A model generated the notes under the pieces. That model had not been told where the DNA came from. It searched no databases and worked only from the letters and a program-made list of their open reading frames with translations. Shown in pieces: positions 49,244-61,093 of a DNA stretch of 64,000 bases (position 1 is its first letter; each line of letters opens with the position of its first letter). The stretch comes from Clavelina lepadiformis (taxonomy: Eukaryota; Chordata; Ascidiacea; Aplousobranchia; Clavelinidae), in NCBI RefSeq assembly GCF_947623445.1, contig NC_135240.1:22258001-22322000 (forward strand). The letters are read 5' to 3'. Position numbers and translations under genes: made by a program.

Positions 49244-49765
49244 ATTTGAAGTACCGCAAAGTATCATCCCGGATGCTAGTTTAGTGATTATGTTCATTGA
49301 TTAAGTGTTTATTTTAATAAAAACAACTCAAATATTGAATTATACAAGTAGCCAATTTTTTCTTAGGGCCAATTTTTTAAATTTAAAAGCCAATATTTTC
49401 GAGTTTTAAAGTCGATAGCTCTAATTATTTATAGAATGTAAATTATTTAGTTTGTTAATTATTTAGATTTTTGTTTGGTAATTATGAATTATTGCAAAAA
49501 ATGGCTAATTTATTTTAAAATCTTACTATACATTCTCCAATACGAGAAAACAAAGTTGATCCTGCCAATGAAGCTTAAGCATGATATTCTTGTTCATACG
49601 TTTGATTAAGAACAATGAGCAAAGTTTAAATTTGGAATGTGCCAAATTGAAAAAGATTCAAATTCGTGAGATTAGGAATAACAGATTTTGATACTCATGC
49701 AAACTCGAATCTGCTAACTTTGCCCAAATCGCTTCATCGAAGTGGTCTAGTATACAAGTACACAA

Positions 49766-49835
49766 TCAGATGATGCCACAATTTGAGTAGCTGGGGTTTA
49801 GTATACAAAGGCATCCTATGGTTGCGCACTTGTAT
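49766..49835 (-). repeat. Dispersed repeat, copy 2
   Basis: The reverse complement matches 3708-3780 at roughly 88 per cent by eye, including the shared TTTGTATACTA and CTCAAATTGTG strings. Confidence 0.6.
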
Positions 49836-52058
49836 AATAGACTCTATAAACTGCAATTAAAATTCTCGTAAAACGCAACCCTTTTTAATAATGGCACACC
49901 TCTAACACCCATAGTGGAAAGTGTAGCAGCTGCATGCATAAGATTCATTGACATACATTCCGATTTATCATAAACATAGAAACGCTGGATGTTTGAACGC
50001 CAAGTTAAACCGGTACAAAAATAAAAAAAGAAATGAGGCTTCAGTGCACGCCATCAAGCCAAAATGTACGTCTTTGCTCGCACGATCACAGTCAACCAGT
50101 CGAACCTACAACTGTCACCGCCTATATATTTAACAACATTCCCACCTAGGCTATAGCCTACATAGCTGCCCAAGTTCTCAGAACACGACGTTGCTTTACT
50201 AGGTATAGCCTGATAGTCTAATCTAAAAAAATCGTATATTACTTTGTGCCAGATGTCCCTAGGCCTGTAGACGGCTAGGCTAGCCTACATTCTGAAATTT
50301 GTTTGTAAGAAAATAAGAATCGCAGCTATAAACCTTTTCCGGCTTTTAACCACCATCCGAATCGATAATTTTAACTCTTACAACACGGAATCAATGATTG
50401 AATTAGAAGTTAACAGGCAGACGGGGCTAGGCTTAGTTTCAACAATCCGCTCTAAATAACTTTTAGCCCAATTCCTGTTTTTACCAAGTGACAGCAGTAA
50501 TCCCATTCAACTCATCATTCCTGCCTTCTTGTGCAATAAAAAAGCCTTATTTGGTCGTACTTACTTCAACACTGCCACCAGGCGGAAAATTTTATTTAAG
50601 TGTTTATAGCACTGACCATTGTCTGCGTTTCTTGTTTTTTTCTTATTTAATTCTATAAATGCAAATCTGGTGAATGTTCATCTTCTCACATTGCTATTAC
50701 TTTTATTTAGAAACCAAAACTAACTAATTTCAAAACTTCTTTTGAAATTCTTGCCAAACCAACATCCTTAATTATTTTCAGAATGGAATTATAAGCACTA
50801 ATAATCTAATAAGCTATAATGACCCGAAAAAAGCTATATTACGATAAACAAGAAAGTAAATATTGTTGTTGTGCAATGATTTTTACTTAAGCGTCTTTTA
50901 GTACGGTAAAATCTAAGATTTATACTGTTAAAATGTAAGCTACTTTTGGGATGTCTTTTCATTCTGATTTTCTGGTTAATTGTACTTGACATAAAAGTCG
51001 GTTGTAAAAAACTTGTGCTTGAAGTAAAAAGAAACTAGCCGTAAGTCTAAAGTTACATATTTAATTATGTAGTAATTTTTGCTGGTTGTGCAGTTATCGA
51101 AAGTTAGTAAATCAATCTTTGAAACAAGTTAAGCTTATTACTTATTTCCAAAACGTTTACTGAAAAAGCAGAAAGCGTGCCGCAAGTATGCATTCCAAAT
51201 AGCTCACAGTAAGAAAACTGTAGCGATATATTTATACATTATCTACTTCTGCGGTATAATGTACACACTACACAAAAATTGCCATAAAATATTTGTTATT
51301 AGAGTTTTTAAAGACGGTTTTGCTAGATATGATACGGTCGATGTTTTTGTTATAGCCTATAATTAAACTACCTAATTGAGATTTTTGATTCTTTTACATT
51401 TGTCTTCATGATCCGAACAGCTTGGAGGCAGAAGCAAATTGAACAAACAAAAGAAGGCTATTGTAGTAAAAGCGCCAAGCGGACGCAAAACCTACTATAA
51501 ATAATTTATGGTAAGTTAGGCTATAAGCCTAGTTAACGTGATTGTGCGATCAGTGCAATAAATATAAGGTTTGTGTGTCATGCAATTTGTAGGAGCTTAC
51601 GCCTACACTATAAAAGATATGGCAGAAATAATGAAAATTTTTCCCTTTCTCACCAAAAAAGTGCCTTTGGCAATAAAGTTCTGTAAATCGTATAGTTTAT
51701 AACTTCAAAGTTACGAGCTGGTTCGCAGGTAGCTCAGTTGTAATCAGTTTAGTTTTATCCTTGCGTGACCATGCTAACGTGCGTTCCTATAGTTAAGCCA
51801 ATATACATAAAAGCAGACCTTATACAGATTCTATACAATGAGTTTTCTGGAGCTGGAAATTCTTACGACGATATGGTCTTAAAATTCTTTTCGTGAGTTA
51901 GAAAATCTAAATAAGTAGACATGACGGATGAGACCATAATGAAGGTAGTCCGAAGCTAAAACAAATAACGTAAATGTTTACGGACGGAAGTTACTTCAAT
52001 TGGAAAACATATTAGGCGTTAATGACAATTACATAATTATTGTGTCTTTGCAGCCAAC

Positions 52059-54436
52059 ATGAAAGATTTGACTTTGAATGGTACTTTAGGAAGTTTAGAG
52101 GTACACGTTAAAGGTCCTCCACAGAGAGGACCGATCGATATTATTGTCGTAATTACTATAATCGAGATTCTTGAATTTTTCATTTTTTTCTTCATGATCC
52201 AAACATCCTGGACAACTTTTGTTGCACACAACAGAAAGTCGATTTTTCGGTTTTTAACTTCCCTTTCTGCACTGAAAAAAGTAAGAACTTTTTTTTTGCG
52301 GTTACAGTGTTGTTATACGTTTAACATTTGGCTTGAGCCTAAACGCACTATAAAATATAGGCTAAGGATGAATGTTATTTGAGGTACATTAATCCGCCAC
52401 GAATACTGCAAAGGAAAAAAAATTTCATCGTGAAAGTCTAATCGTAAATCCCTGTCTCATCGTGATCTAATCGTAAATGCCCTCCAGTTACGAAGATCAG
52501 GACTGCAACATATAAACAACACCCCAATATGTTGTTGTTTTTCAATTAATTTAATTGCAGTTGGAAAAGTTTTAAGAACCGTTCTTCGATTACTTGACTT
52601 GATGGCATAGAATTGTACGTGCTTTTTGCAAAAATATGTTAATTTTATTATTTTAGACTACATTGTATTCAAGCGACCAACAAAAAAGAAGTAAACCATT
52701 ACACTTCTTTTATTGCAGAGTTTTGTCCTCTCGGCCGTGGTGATACTTCTTCTAAATACACTTTTCCTTGCGAGGATATGTCTTCCTCTAGAGTACGATG
52801 ATGAGTTATGCACTCTTATGCTAAGACTCACTGGCTCAGTTTCATATAATATAGGGATGTTCACCGTATATATATACCTATGGATGAGACAGTACCATCT
52901 TCATTCATCACCAGTACTAAGGGTAAGTAAAAGCATAGTAAATAAATAGAATGCTTATTAGAAATAAAACTACCAGCCTCTTTAGAATATATTTTAATTA
53001 AATTAACGTTTATATAATTTAATTTTAATTTAATTTAATTTTGATTATATTAATGCCTATTAACGTTTTGCATTAAATGTTTAGTCGGCGCTTCCTCGTT
53101 GGTTACCCGTGCTCAGCAAAGTGTCCTTTGTTTTAACATTGGTGGCATTTATTGTACCCCTGGCGTCAATTTGGGTTAACGGAAACGTAATGAGCGTGTA
53201 TAGAGATGGGTTTTGTTATCACAAAGGTAAGCCGAATTAGAGTATAAGCCTATAAGCCTAATGCGCAATTACGTATGGTATGAGGTTAATGCTCCAGGCT
53301 GTTTTTCGGGCTTCGTTGACCCAAATGCTGTTTTGTGTTTGGCGGTCTTGCTCATAAAACGATGTTTTAGCTTGGTTCAAAAGTTTTCCGTTCTAATTAA
53401 TTCTCTATTTTTGTATTGTTGAGAGATTCACTTGAAAATGTTATGTCTGACATAGCACGCATAGATCAGTTATATAATTATTATTGTCATTAACATCCAC
53501 CTGTATAGATCTTGCGGTAACCACTACTTAACTTCATTTACTACCCATTGACTTGCAGCTTCCGCCGTAAAGATCTTTCCGTCGCTAATGGTCGGCGCAA
53601 CTCTGCTTACACAAATCACTTACACTCTTTTGTTTTGCGCAACTTTAAAGATTCACGAGAAAGTGAATAAAACTGCAGCCAATCGCAAAACGCAAAGGTG
53701 ATTTATTACAAAGGTGGCTGATTTTTAATGAGTAAGCTATTACATAATCCGTATGGCCTTGTATCGCTGTATTTTTGGTCGTGTTTGTCACGACAATTCG
53801 TCATGCTCTATAGTCTATATGCTCTAACATTGTTTGCATTTACATTTAGTTCCAAAAAAATCGCCCTTCGATGCCTTTATTTTGCCGTGTTAGCAATAAG
53901 CACTGACGGTATCGCGCTGTTGGGCATCAATGTCACTGGTGGCTGGGTTCCAGAAGTTTATATTCATTTGTTTCCGAAGCTGGACTTATTTATCAATCTA
54001 CTTTGTATGCTATTATGCTTCAACAACCTACCAGAGTAAGCTCAATTTATTGTCAAATCACAATGCGTAATATATTAAGAAAAAGAAGCTTAAAACTTAA
54101 ATGAGTTTACGTGAGCGCAGTCTAACAAGCTACTATGTAGAATTGTATGAACAACCAATTAGTTATTTTCAGTAGCTTAAGGCCTATGGCAATTACTGTA
54201 TTGAAAACAAGCATTAGTTTTAACGTAGGTCAAAGGACAGGTTTGTACTGAGTAAAGTAGATTATACCGCCAGTATTATCTCAACCTACGCACGTTTTAG
54301 CGTCATGAAGAAAGTTGTCCGGTTTCTGTCTTGTGGTAAAATCGTCGTAGCCGGCAACGAAGATCAAGTTACGGTCAGTCGACGCATCTCTGTTCCAGCC
54401 ATATCTTTTTCATTGAGAACAACAAGCGAAGTGTAA
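52059..54436 (+). CDS. Unrecognised seven-transmembrane receptor-like protein, paralogue 1
   Basis: Six coding exons encode 342 residues: 52059-52280, 52719-52922, 53085-53226, 53559-53697, 53850-54035 and 54301-54436. Phases close. I do not recognise the family. Seven hydrophobic helices are visible at about residues 26-50, 77-97, 106-130, 154-173, 196-219, 242-264 and 275-293. The N-terminus is short with one NGT glycosylation sequon. Cys105 at the start of helix 3 and Cys186 in the second outer loop (RDGFCYHK) are placed like the class-A GPCR disulphide. Helix 3 ends WMRQYHLHSSPVLR, with a basic residue where the DRY arginine would be. After helix 7 comes KKVVRFLSCGK, like an amphipathic helix 8 with a lipidated cysteine. 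There is no NPxxY. The last residues SEV fit a PDZ-binding tail. An acceptor AG ends 5 bases before the ATG. Confidence 0.85.
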
Positions 54437-56018
54437 AAATATGTAGGGTAGGCCTACGGCTAACTATCCTATAGCAAGCATGTCTGGATCGTTAAAAGCT
54501 TTCACCAAAGAAAACCGCAAATAGTATTTGCCATATGAAAACATAACAAAAAGGAATTTAATGAACTGCAAATGTTCGGTTCGGTAAATTCCATTTTGCT
54601 CTTTCGCTCGGTTAAAGTTGTAGACTCCTCTTATTGATAATAATTTAATAACACACCTTACTTTCCTATACAGTGGCCTATATGCGTTTAGGTCCCTTTT
54701 TTGTTTAGTGTTTATACTTCTTTAGAATAAATTGCTGGTGTGTGTCGAGTAATTCACTGTACGTGTTTAGGGTTTGAAGTTTATAAAACTTTATCATGCT
54801 GATGCTAAATTTCGCAACTGAAAAACTGCATCTTTGTTTCATTGCGTTTTGTTGTAATTGCTACTATCTTGCCGATTAAATTGTGGTTTATTTTATGTGT
54901 TTTGTTGTATATATGCTTGGGGTGTTTTGCGTTCTCTTTAACTTTACACAATTTCATTTAAATACAATAACTAAACCCACAAGCAGCATAACGTATCGAA
55001 AATGACGTTATCGACAAGAACAGGGCAAGACTTAACATGAGCGTTGACGAAGAAGTGAAGAATGATTGCGATCATACAACAAGCACGAATTAACAAGCAT
55101 TAATAGGTTAGGCCCCACTCCCCAAAAATATATGGTATTTCTGGGAAAGTTCGCGGTAGAACAAACCAAACGTGACAAAGCAAAACAACATTATATTATA
55201 AAAAACGTCTTTCAACAATTGTATGAATTGTCTCTTAATTAGTACTCCTCAAGGAGCAAGCAAAGACTTGCGAAAGTTCATGCAAAAGAATCATAAATAA
55301 AGTTAACCTCAGAGTGCCAACTTATGTCGTGTTTTATATCTTACTACAAATTGTTATGAAACGTTTGATTACTTATTATCTGAAATGAGAATTGAGTATA
55401 AGATTTGCTCAGTGTAACTGCTCCGTGTGTGTGTCCCGTAATCCTTTGACCAGATCATTCTTTAGCATTAAGCGGGTGTTTCATGAATTGCTGAAAAACC
55501 ATCGATAGTAAGCCTAGTGTATTTTAAAATGTAAGCCATAGCAGAAGTCACAGCTGGAAGGGCGGGCTTCAATTTGAAGTAAACCAATTAATAAAATGCA
55601 AGTAGACTATATGTAAACTATTAAGTGTAGCGAGTATAGAAAGTTTTAAAATTAGCACAACGCGAATGCATGGGCCAGCAAGAAAACTTTAATTCTCCAA
55701 AAAAAAAAGTTTTATAGGAATGCAAAAGTAATGCATGGAGCAAAGTCAAAGACAAATATCGCATAAAATCAAATTAAAAATGTTTAGAATAGGTATGAGT
55801 ATGGCCACAAAGAGATGCTCAACGTGTGAGACGAAACGTGATATATAGGTAATTTTGTACAACTGCAAGAAAATTTTAAAGCCCAGAAACGTTGTTAAAA
55901 TAAGAATAAACTGGTTTATAATTTAGATCGTTCATTGAAGGCTTCATCATAAACAAATCAAGACGTTTTTACAAACTTTAAAATGATGAATCATCATAAA
56001 ATTGACTACAGAAACTTT
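54437..56018. other. Intergenic, no gene seen
   Basis: This AT-rich spacer between the plus-strand 7TM gene and the minus-strand sulfotransferase-like gene is the 3' end of both. I see no supported feature. Confidence 0.5.
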
Positions 56019-57499
56019 TTAGAAAATAAATGGGATAAGCAGCAAAAGTATAGCGAAGATGAAAACAGCCATCAGCTCTTTTTGCATCCTAATTGCGACC
56101 GGGTGTTCACGAAAAGCATTTTTCAGCATCTTTCCTCGAACATTTTTGTGTGGAAAAAAAGTTGTTGGTTTTTCAACTCCAAGAAATTCGCACAATGGTC
56201 CCAAACCGTTTTCCAACTTGAAGATTAATAGCTTGTCTTTTGGAGTTCTCTTATCAACACATTTCTTGGGGTTAGAAAACTATATAGTGAATGTCAAAAT
56301 GTACATTTCTGCAGATTTCATTTTTTGTAAACCATGGTTTGGAAACACACTAAAATTTATATCGTTAATTTATTTCTGGCAACATTACATCAACTTGTCG
56401 TTTTATTTCAATGTTTGTACGCGACTCATGAAAGCATAATACAGACCTGTATAAGTATTTAAAACATTCACCTTTATTACTTTGGCGTTATGTTCACGAT
56501 AATCTTGCTTAACCCTTTCACTTTCAACAGATGCGGGGTCAACAACCATTGACCAAGGTGATGGTACATTGAAACCGTAATAATAACTTGCTGAAAGTTT
56601 AAAGATAAAGAGCTTTGAAGAGTGATAGGATAAACATTTAACGAATTATTCTTTACGATACTTGTTATATAACTCTATATATGAAACGTTTTGATTACGT
56701 TTTATTGCAACACATGATTCTTTTCTGTCTTGCAAAAATACTTGCCACATTGTTTAATTACTAACTTATATGATTTGCAAAATATCTTTACTGTAGGCTT
56801 GCAGATATCGAAAAAACCGTCTTCCAATTGATGTGATTGTTAAGATAATTTTAAACATTCGGCTGTCTTGCCACTCCATGGATTGTCTCAGAAAGCTATC
56901 CCACCACACTTTTTCATCTCTCTGCGTCAATATAACCTACAAATATAAGTCAGGTCATTATATAAAACGCTTTTCTAATGCATTTTTTATTGTTTCGCAG
57001 TGTTGAAAGCCTTAGTGGTGTACCAGAAAAAAACATAACTTTATGGTCATGATTTGATACATAATTTGGATTTCGGTTTGTAAAGTTGCCGATGTGTAGA
57101 AATACAGGCGAAGTTTAGCTTTAAGCGGTTTTAGCAAGTTATGCACGAGTTATAGCGTTTAGTTAGTTATAGCGCGAGTTGGCAAACTTAATTTATGGGT
57201 GGGAGATAACTTAAATGACATTTCCGCCTTTTACAAAATTCAACTTGTTCACCTTCGCATTTGGAAACGCTTTGAACAAATCTTCAACAAAGAAATACGA
57301 AGGAGTATCTGTGACGGCATCAATTGTTTTGTACATTTGTTGAAAAAGCTCGACGTTGTTTGCAGTACCAGCGAATATCTGCATCCATTCTTTTTCTAAG
57401 TGCTGAAAGTGATCAAAGTAATCGTAGACAACGAATCCAAGATCAGTCAACGCAGCTGCCTTGAATAAGTCTTGTATAACTTGCAACTATCACTTTCAT
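56019..57499 (-). pseudogene. Sulfotransfer_4-family P-loop protein with damaged N-terminus
   Basis: Four exons are visible: 57253-57499, 56792-56936, 56472-56590 and 56019-56249. Family landmarks are LTDLGFVVYDYFDHF, DTPSYFFVEDLFKAFPNAK, VILTQRDEKVWWDSF, the helix RVKQDYREHNAKVIK, LLIFKLENGLGPLCEFLG, FPHKN, and a C-terminal membrane helix (AVFIFAILLLLIPFIF). The N-terminus is the problem. ATG at 57497-57499 opens MKVIVASYTR, the usual start of the family just before the TGTxS nucleotide-binding loop, but the frame then fails. The TGTKS-type loop is missing and the rest resumes in another frame at AAALTDLGF. Either a small deletion killed the gene, or a separate upstream first exon joins at the TTCAAG acceptor just before AAALTDLGF; I could not find one. 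Splice phases from 57460 downwards are intact. Confidence 0.75.
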
Positions 57500-60400
57500 C
57501 TTAAAAAGGCGTTTAACTTATGATTTTCTATTTCTTTACGTCCTGTATTAGAAGGTATGTCACTGCATGCAAAAAGCCTTACATAATTATAATACTTCTG
57601 AGTACTATTTTCAGGCGCAATGCTAAACTATGATTATTTTGTTGCAAAAGCACTTACTTTATTATCTGTATCAATGTAGTTTACTTGAGCAAATTGCTCC
57701 GAGAAAAGAAGATTTGCTCGAAGCTGACGACAATGTAAACAAAGGGTTGATCAATTGACTTCTAAATAACGGCATAGGCCCTACGAACAGCAAAAACAAA
57801 TAGGCTTGTGCTTTTGCGCTAGGCATTGGATCATGTCATATTTTGTCTTGTTGGTGGGCATCAACGCAAGCAATGCACCATAATAATGGCCAAGGGGCAA
57901 ATACTTTCACTATACCTTGTAGTACGCAACACTAATTCTTTTTACACGGCGAGTTCAACTTGCCTTGCCTTTTCCTTTCCTTTTCTTTCCTTCTAATATA
58001 AATCTGACTGTAATAAAACCCTAAAAAACTAAAATCAACTTTATGGTACTCATTCTCCTAACCTTACTGCCTATTTTTTAACAACGGGCTGCGTGACCTA
58101 AATACGGTGAAATAGTCACTTTGAAAGCAAAACCAATCTTATAGTAACGCGTAAAAGCGAGTAAAAAGTTTTACGTGTACATGACACGCTTTGCTGACCT
58201 ATAATAAGTTAATAACTAAACTCGTTTATGGCCTCGCTCATCTAAAACGGGTTTACTGGATGTTTACACTATTTGACCTTATTTACACTAGACTTGGCTT
58301 CTCCTGCACACAGTCAAAACAAAACGTGGCGTACAGTTGCATTGTTTGCTGTAGATATTTGAAATTTGGTGACTTTTCCTAAAAAATGTTCAGCTATCTG
58401 TCCATGTTTATCTTACAAAGTTGGATTTTGTAATTTTTGAGATATTGTCATATTTTGATAATTTTGCTCTTTCTCCGCATTGAAGCGCATCGTTTTTCTT
58501 TACTCATTTACGCACCACTAACTCGACTAACCATTCTCTTGTGTTCTCTTCTCACGGTCAGCTGGTTTTCCACACAGAGGTGGCGCGGCGTAACAAGAAA
58601 AACTTCTAGAAATGTATCACTTGTAGAAATACTTAATTTACACTAAATTCTAGTTTTACAATTATGATGTATACAGGAAGCCAGATGTTTTTGCTACTAA
58701 CTTGTAAAAATCCGATCAGTTTACGACGTATAGTTTTCGAGTAATTAACGATTGAAAATTTGTGTGCAGTGTCGGCCACACCTAGTTGAAAAAGTAATGT
58801 CGTGACCCCGGTTTGGATAGGGTTAAAAATTTGATGCGTACGTGCAACTGATGGTTATGCGGGGGCGGTCTGGGCCACAAATGTTTTACCGGGAAAATGT
58901 TCGAAAATACCCCTAAAAATAGTTTTTAAGCAAAGAATTTGCATCCGACAAAGTATACGTTCTTTTACAGCAACGATTCCGTGTATGACGTTTGGCTTCA
59001 TTGTGCAATTTTGTTTGCTGCGTTGTGTTCTGAAATGCGCTGATATATAGATGGTGAAATTATCTTTTGTCCGTTGAAAATGTGGTGCGTATTTTAGAAA
59101 ATGTTTGACAAACCTTACAAAATACAGCTTGATCAATTTTGTTTCTGACCCTAACGGGAATTAAATTTCAAGGTATGCTATTTTAGGATGTCGATGATGA
59201 TCAGGATCAAATGAAAAAAGTAGACTATTTTGGAATTGGTTGAATCGGGGTGAGCTTGAAGGTGTATTCTTACGGTTGAGAGTGGTAGAAATTTGAATTT
59301 CGGTAGAACTTCACTTCTGTAAGGTTACAGGCAAAATTCTGGAAGAATTAACACGAAGAGGTTTTGAGTATCACGTGATGGTAAATTTGGTTTTGAAACA
59401 CAAATCTAACAAACTTTGGACGCTTTGGACTTGTCAAAATATGACGCCCTACAACGTTTTTTTTTTCTGGTTGCGGATGTCGTGACCAACAAGGAGCCTT
59501 GAACAGACGTCGTGACAACGTTGTCTGCATACCGGGTTTCAAAACTTGTAGACTTTCAATTGCTTATAGCCAATAAATAGCCGCAAACAGGAAAATGCGA
59601 CAAACAAAAAAATAGAAAACGTAAAAACACCCATGACCCAAACAAATTTGGTTCGAAAGGGAGACCATGGTCCAATGCTTGGAAGTACTGCATACAGTGA
59701 AATGTGTAATAGCCTAATGTGTCACGTAAAATCAATCAGTGGATGTGGGTTCTTGCTTTGTAACTTAATAGCAACAAATAAAACATATCACACGCATTGA
59801 CCTTGATGCAAAACAAACGTTTTAACGCAATAAATTTGGCTTGTGGGAAAAGATGATAATAAATGTCCCAAGCGTTATATGCAACCATTAGCCTATAGGT
59901 ATTTAATTGTTACTTCTAATAAGTTTTAGTGAAAATAAAACAAAGGCTTGGCTTCCTGGTCCGCCCATTAGCTCAAGCAAACCTCTTGTAAAATAACCCA
60001 TATAAGCAGTCATTTACGATCGAGCTTGTTCAGTATTTGCAAGTCAACAAGAGTTGCAAATCTAAATAAGTAACAGGCCAAAATGTAGAATGACATGTTA
60101 TGGCAACATTAAGTGATTATTTCGGTATACAGTGGAAAATGAACACAATGACAGACAAAAAATTTACACAATCATACGAATTCATGTCTGATGTCGCGGT
60201 ACAGTAATGACAAAAATAATAGTATAATGAATGATTCTTATATTCCGGGATCCGAATGTGATACATATATAGTTGACCACGAGTTTAAAGTTGCCGATGC
60301 AGAACATGGAGTTAAAATTGTCAGCGAAACGGTGAAAGTGAACACATTTTTACAGGCGCATTATTAATTATTGTGCACAAAATTTGTTCATTATACAGCC

Positions 60401-61093
60401 AACAAAGCTGCTGCTGTTATCGTACATATGTATTTATACTTTTTGATACAAATTGCAGTAAATAGTTAGACCAGGAATGAAACGTACAATATATAAGTGT
60501 GCGAACATTCCAACTTGTGGTAAACGGTGGCATGCACAAGTTTGTGTTTGTATATTGGCAAGGTTCCGTTTAAAATTGGAATTTTTTGCCTTTCCCACAC
60601 CAATGAAGCGAATAATGGATATACATTGCATTTTTATTAATACTCCATTATATGAAAACTCACAGTTAATGCAAAAATATTTGAACACAAAAATTGTTAC
60701 ACAATAAGCTTAATTCAAAACAGTAGATCAAAAAACTACAAGAATTTCAATTTTATTTTATAAACATTTTGAGTGCTACACATTAAACATTTAAGCCTAT
60801 AGAGATATTTATATCAATTTACATTCACTTTACATATATATATGAGCACACGACAGTTATACCTAAAGTACTAACGTATATACTCTCCATTTTAAGTCTA
60901 ATATTTATCAATGGAGGTTAAATAGGTGATTATAACATTTAAGCACATACTGTATAAGTTATATGAAGTAGGCCATATATAGACTGTCAATGAACAAAAT
61001 TGCAGTAAGCTCTGATAAGCCAATGGGCATATCGATTGAAATTATTGTCCTAGCTTCTTTTAATTGATTTCATTTGATCGGTAACTCGATAAC
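57500..61093. other. Intergenic, no firm gene
   Basis: This 3.6-kb spacer lies upstream of the sulfotransferase-like gene and downstream of 7TM gene 2. A possible exon-like stretch around 57659-57728 (minus) reads NLLFSEQFAQVNYIDTDNK before a GTAAGT donor, but has no recognised partner. A fragment of the pogo-like repeat is at 58352-58400. Other open frames appear random. Confidence 0.45.
58352..58400 (+). repeat. Fragment shared with the pogo-like MITE interior
   Basis: About 49 bases including TTTGGTGACTTTTCCT and ATGTTCAGCTATCTG match 23539-23588 with few changes. The terminal repeats were not found here, so this is a degenerate or truncated copy. Confidence 0.6.

Larger units (their letters stand above)
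48211..52058. other. Intergenic between paxillin and 7TM gene 1
   Basis: The two genes are divergent. The spacer contains a hAT-type MITE (48858-49243), a dispersed repeat fragment (49766-49835) and a short shared motif (49912-49950). I see no supported gene in the rest. A tRNA-like GGTAGCTCAG string near 51729 does not extend to a tRNA. Confidence 0.5.

Noticed and set aside
51721-51770. tRNA-like GCAGGTAGCTCAGTTG string
   Set aside because: The D-arm-like match does not continue into an anticodon arm, T-arm or acceptor stem.
53728-54039. A 103-codon frame that could make helix 6-7 of 7TM gene 1 continuous with upstream sequence
   Set aside because: The paralogue shows the true acceptor at 53849; upstream codons are intron, and using them would need a 34-base intron.
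57466-57486. A 21-base GT...AG stretch that would repair the sulfotransferase frame
   Set aside because: It is far below any plausible intron length and would still leave the TGTxS loop missing.
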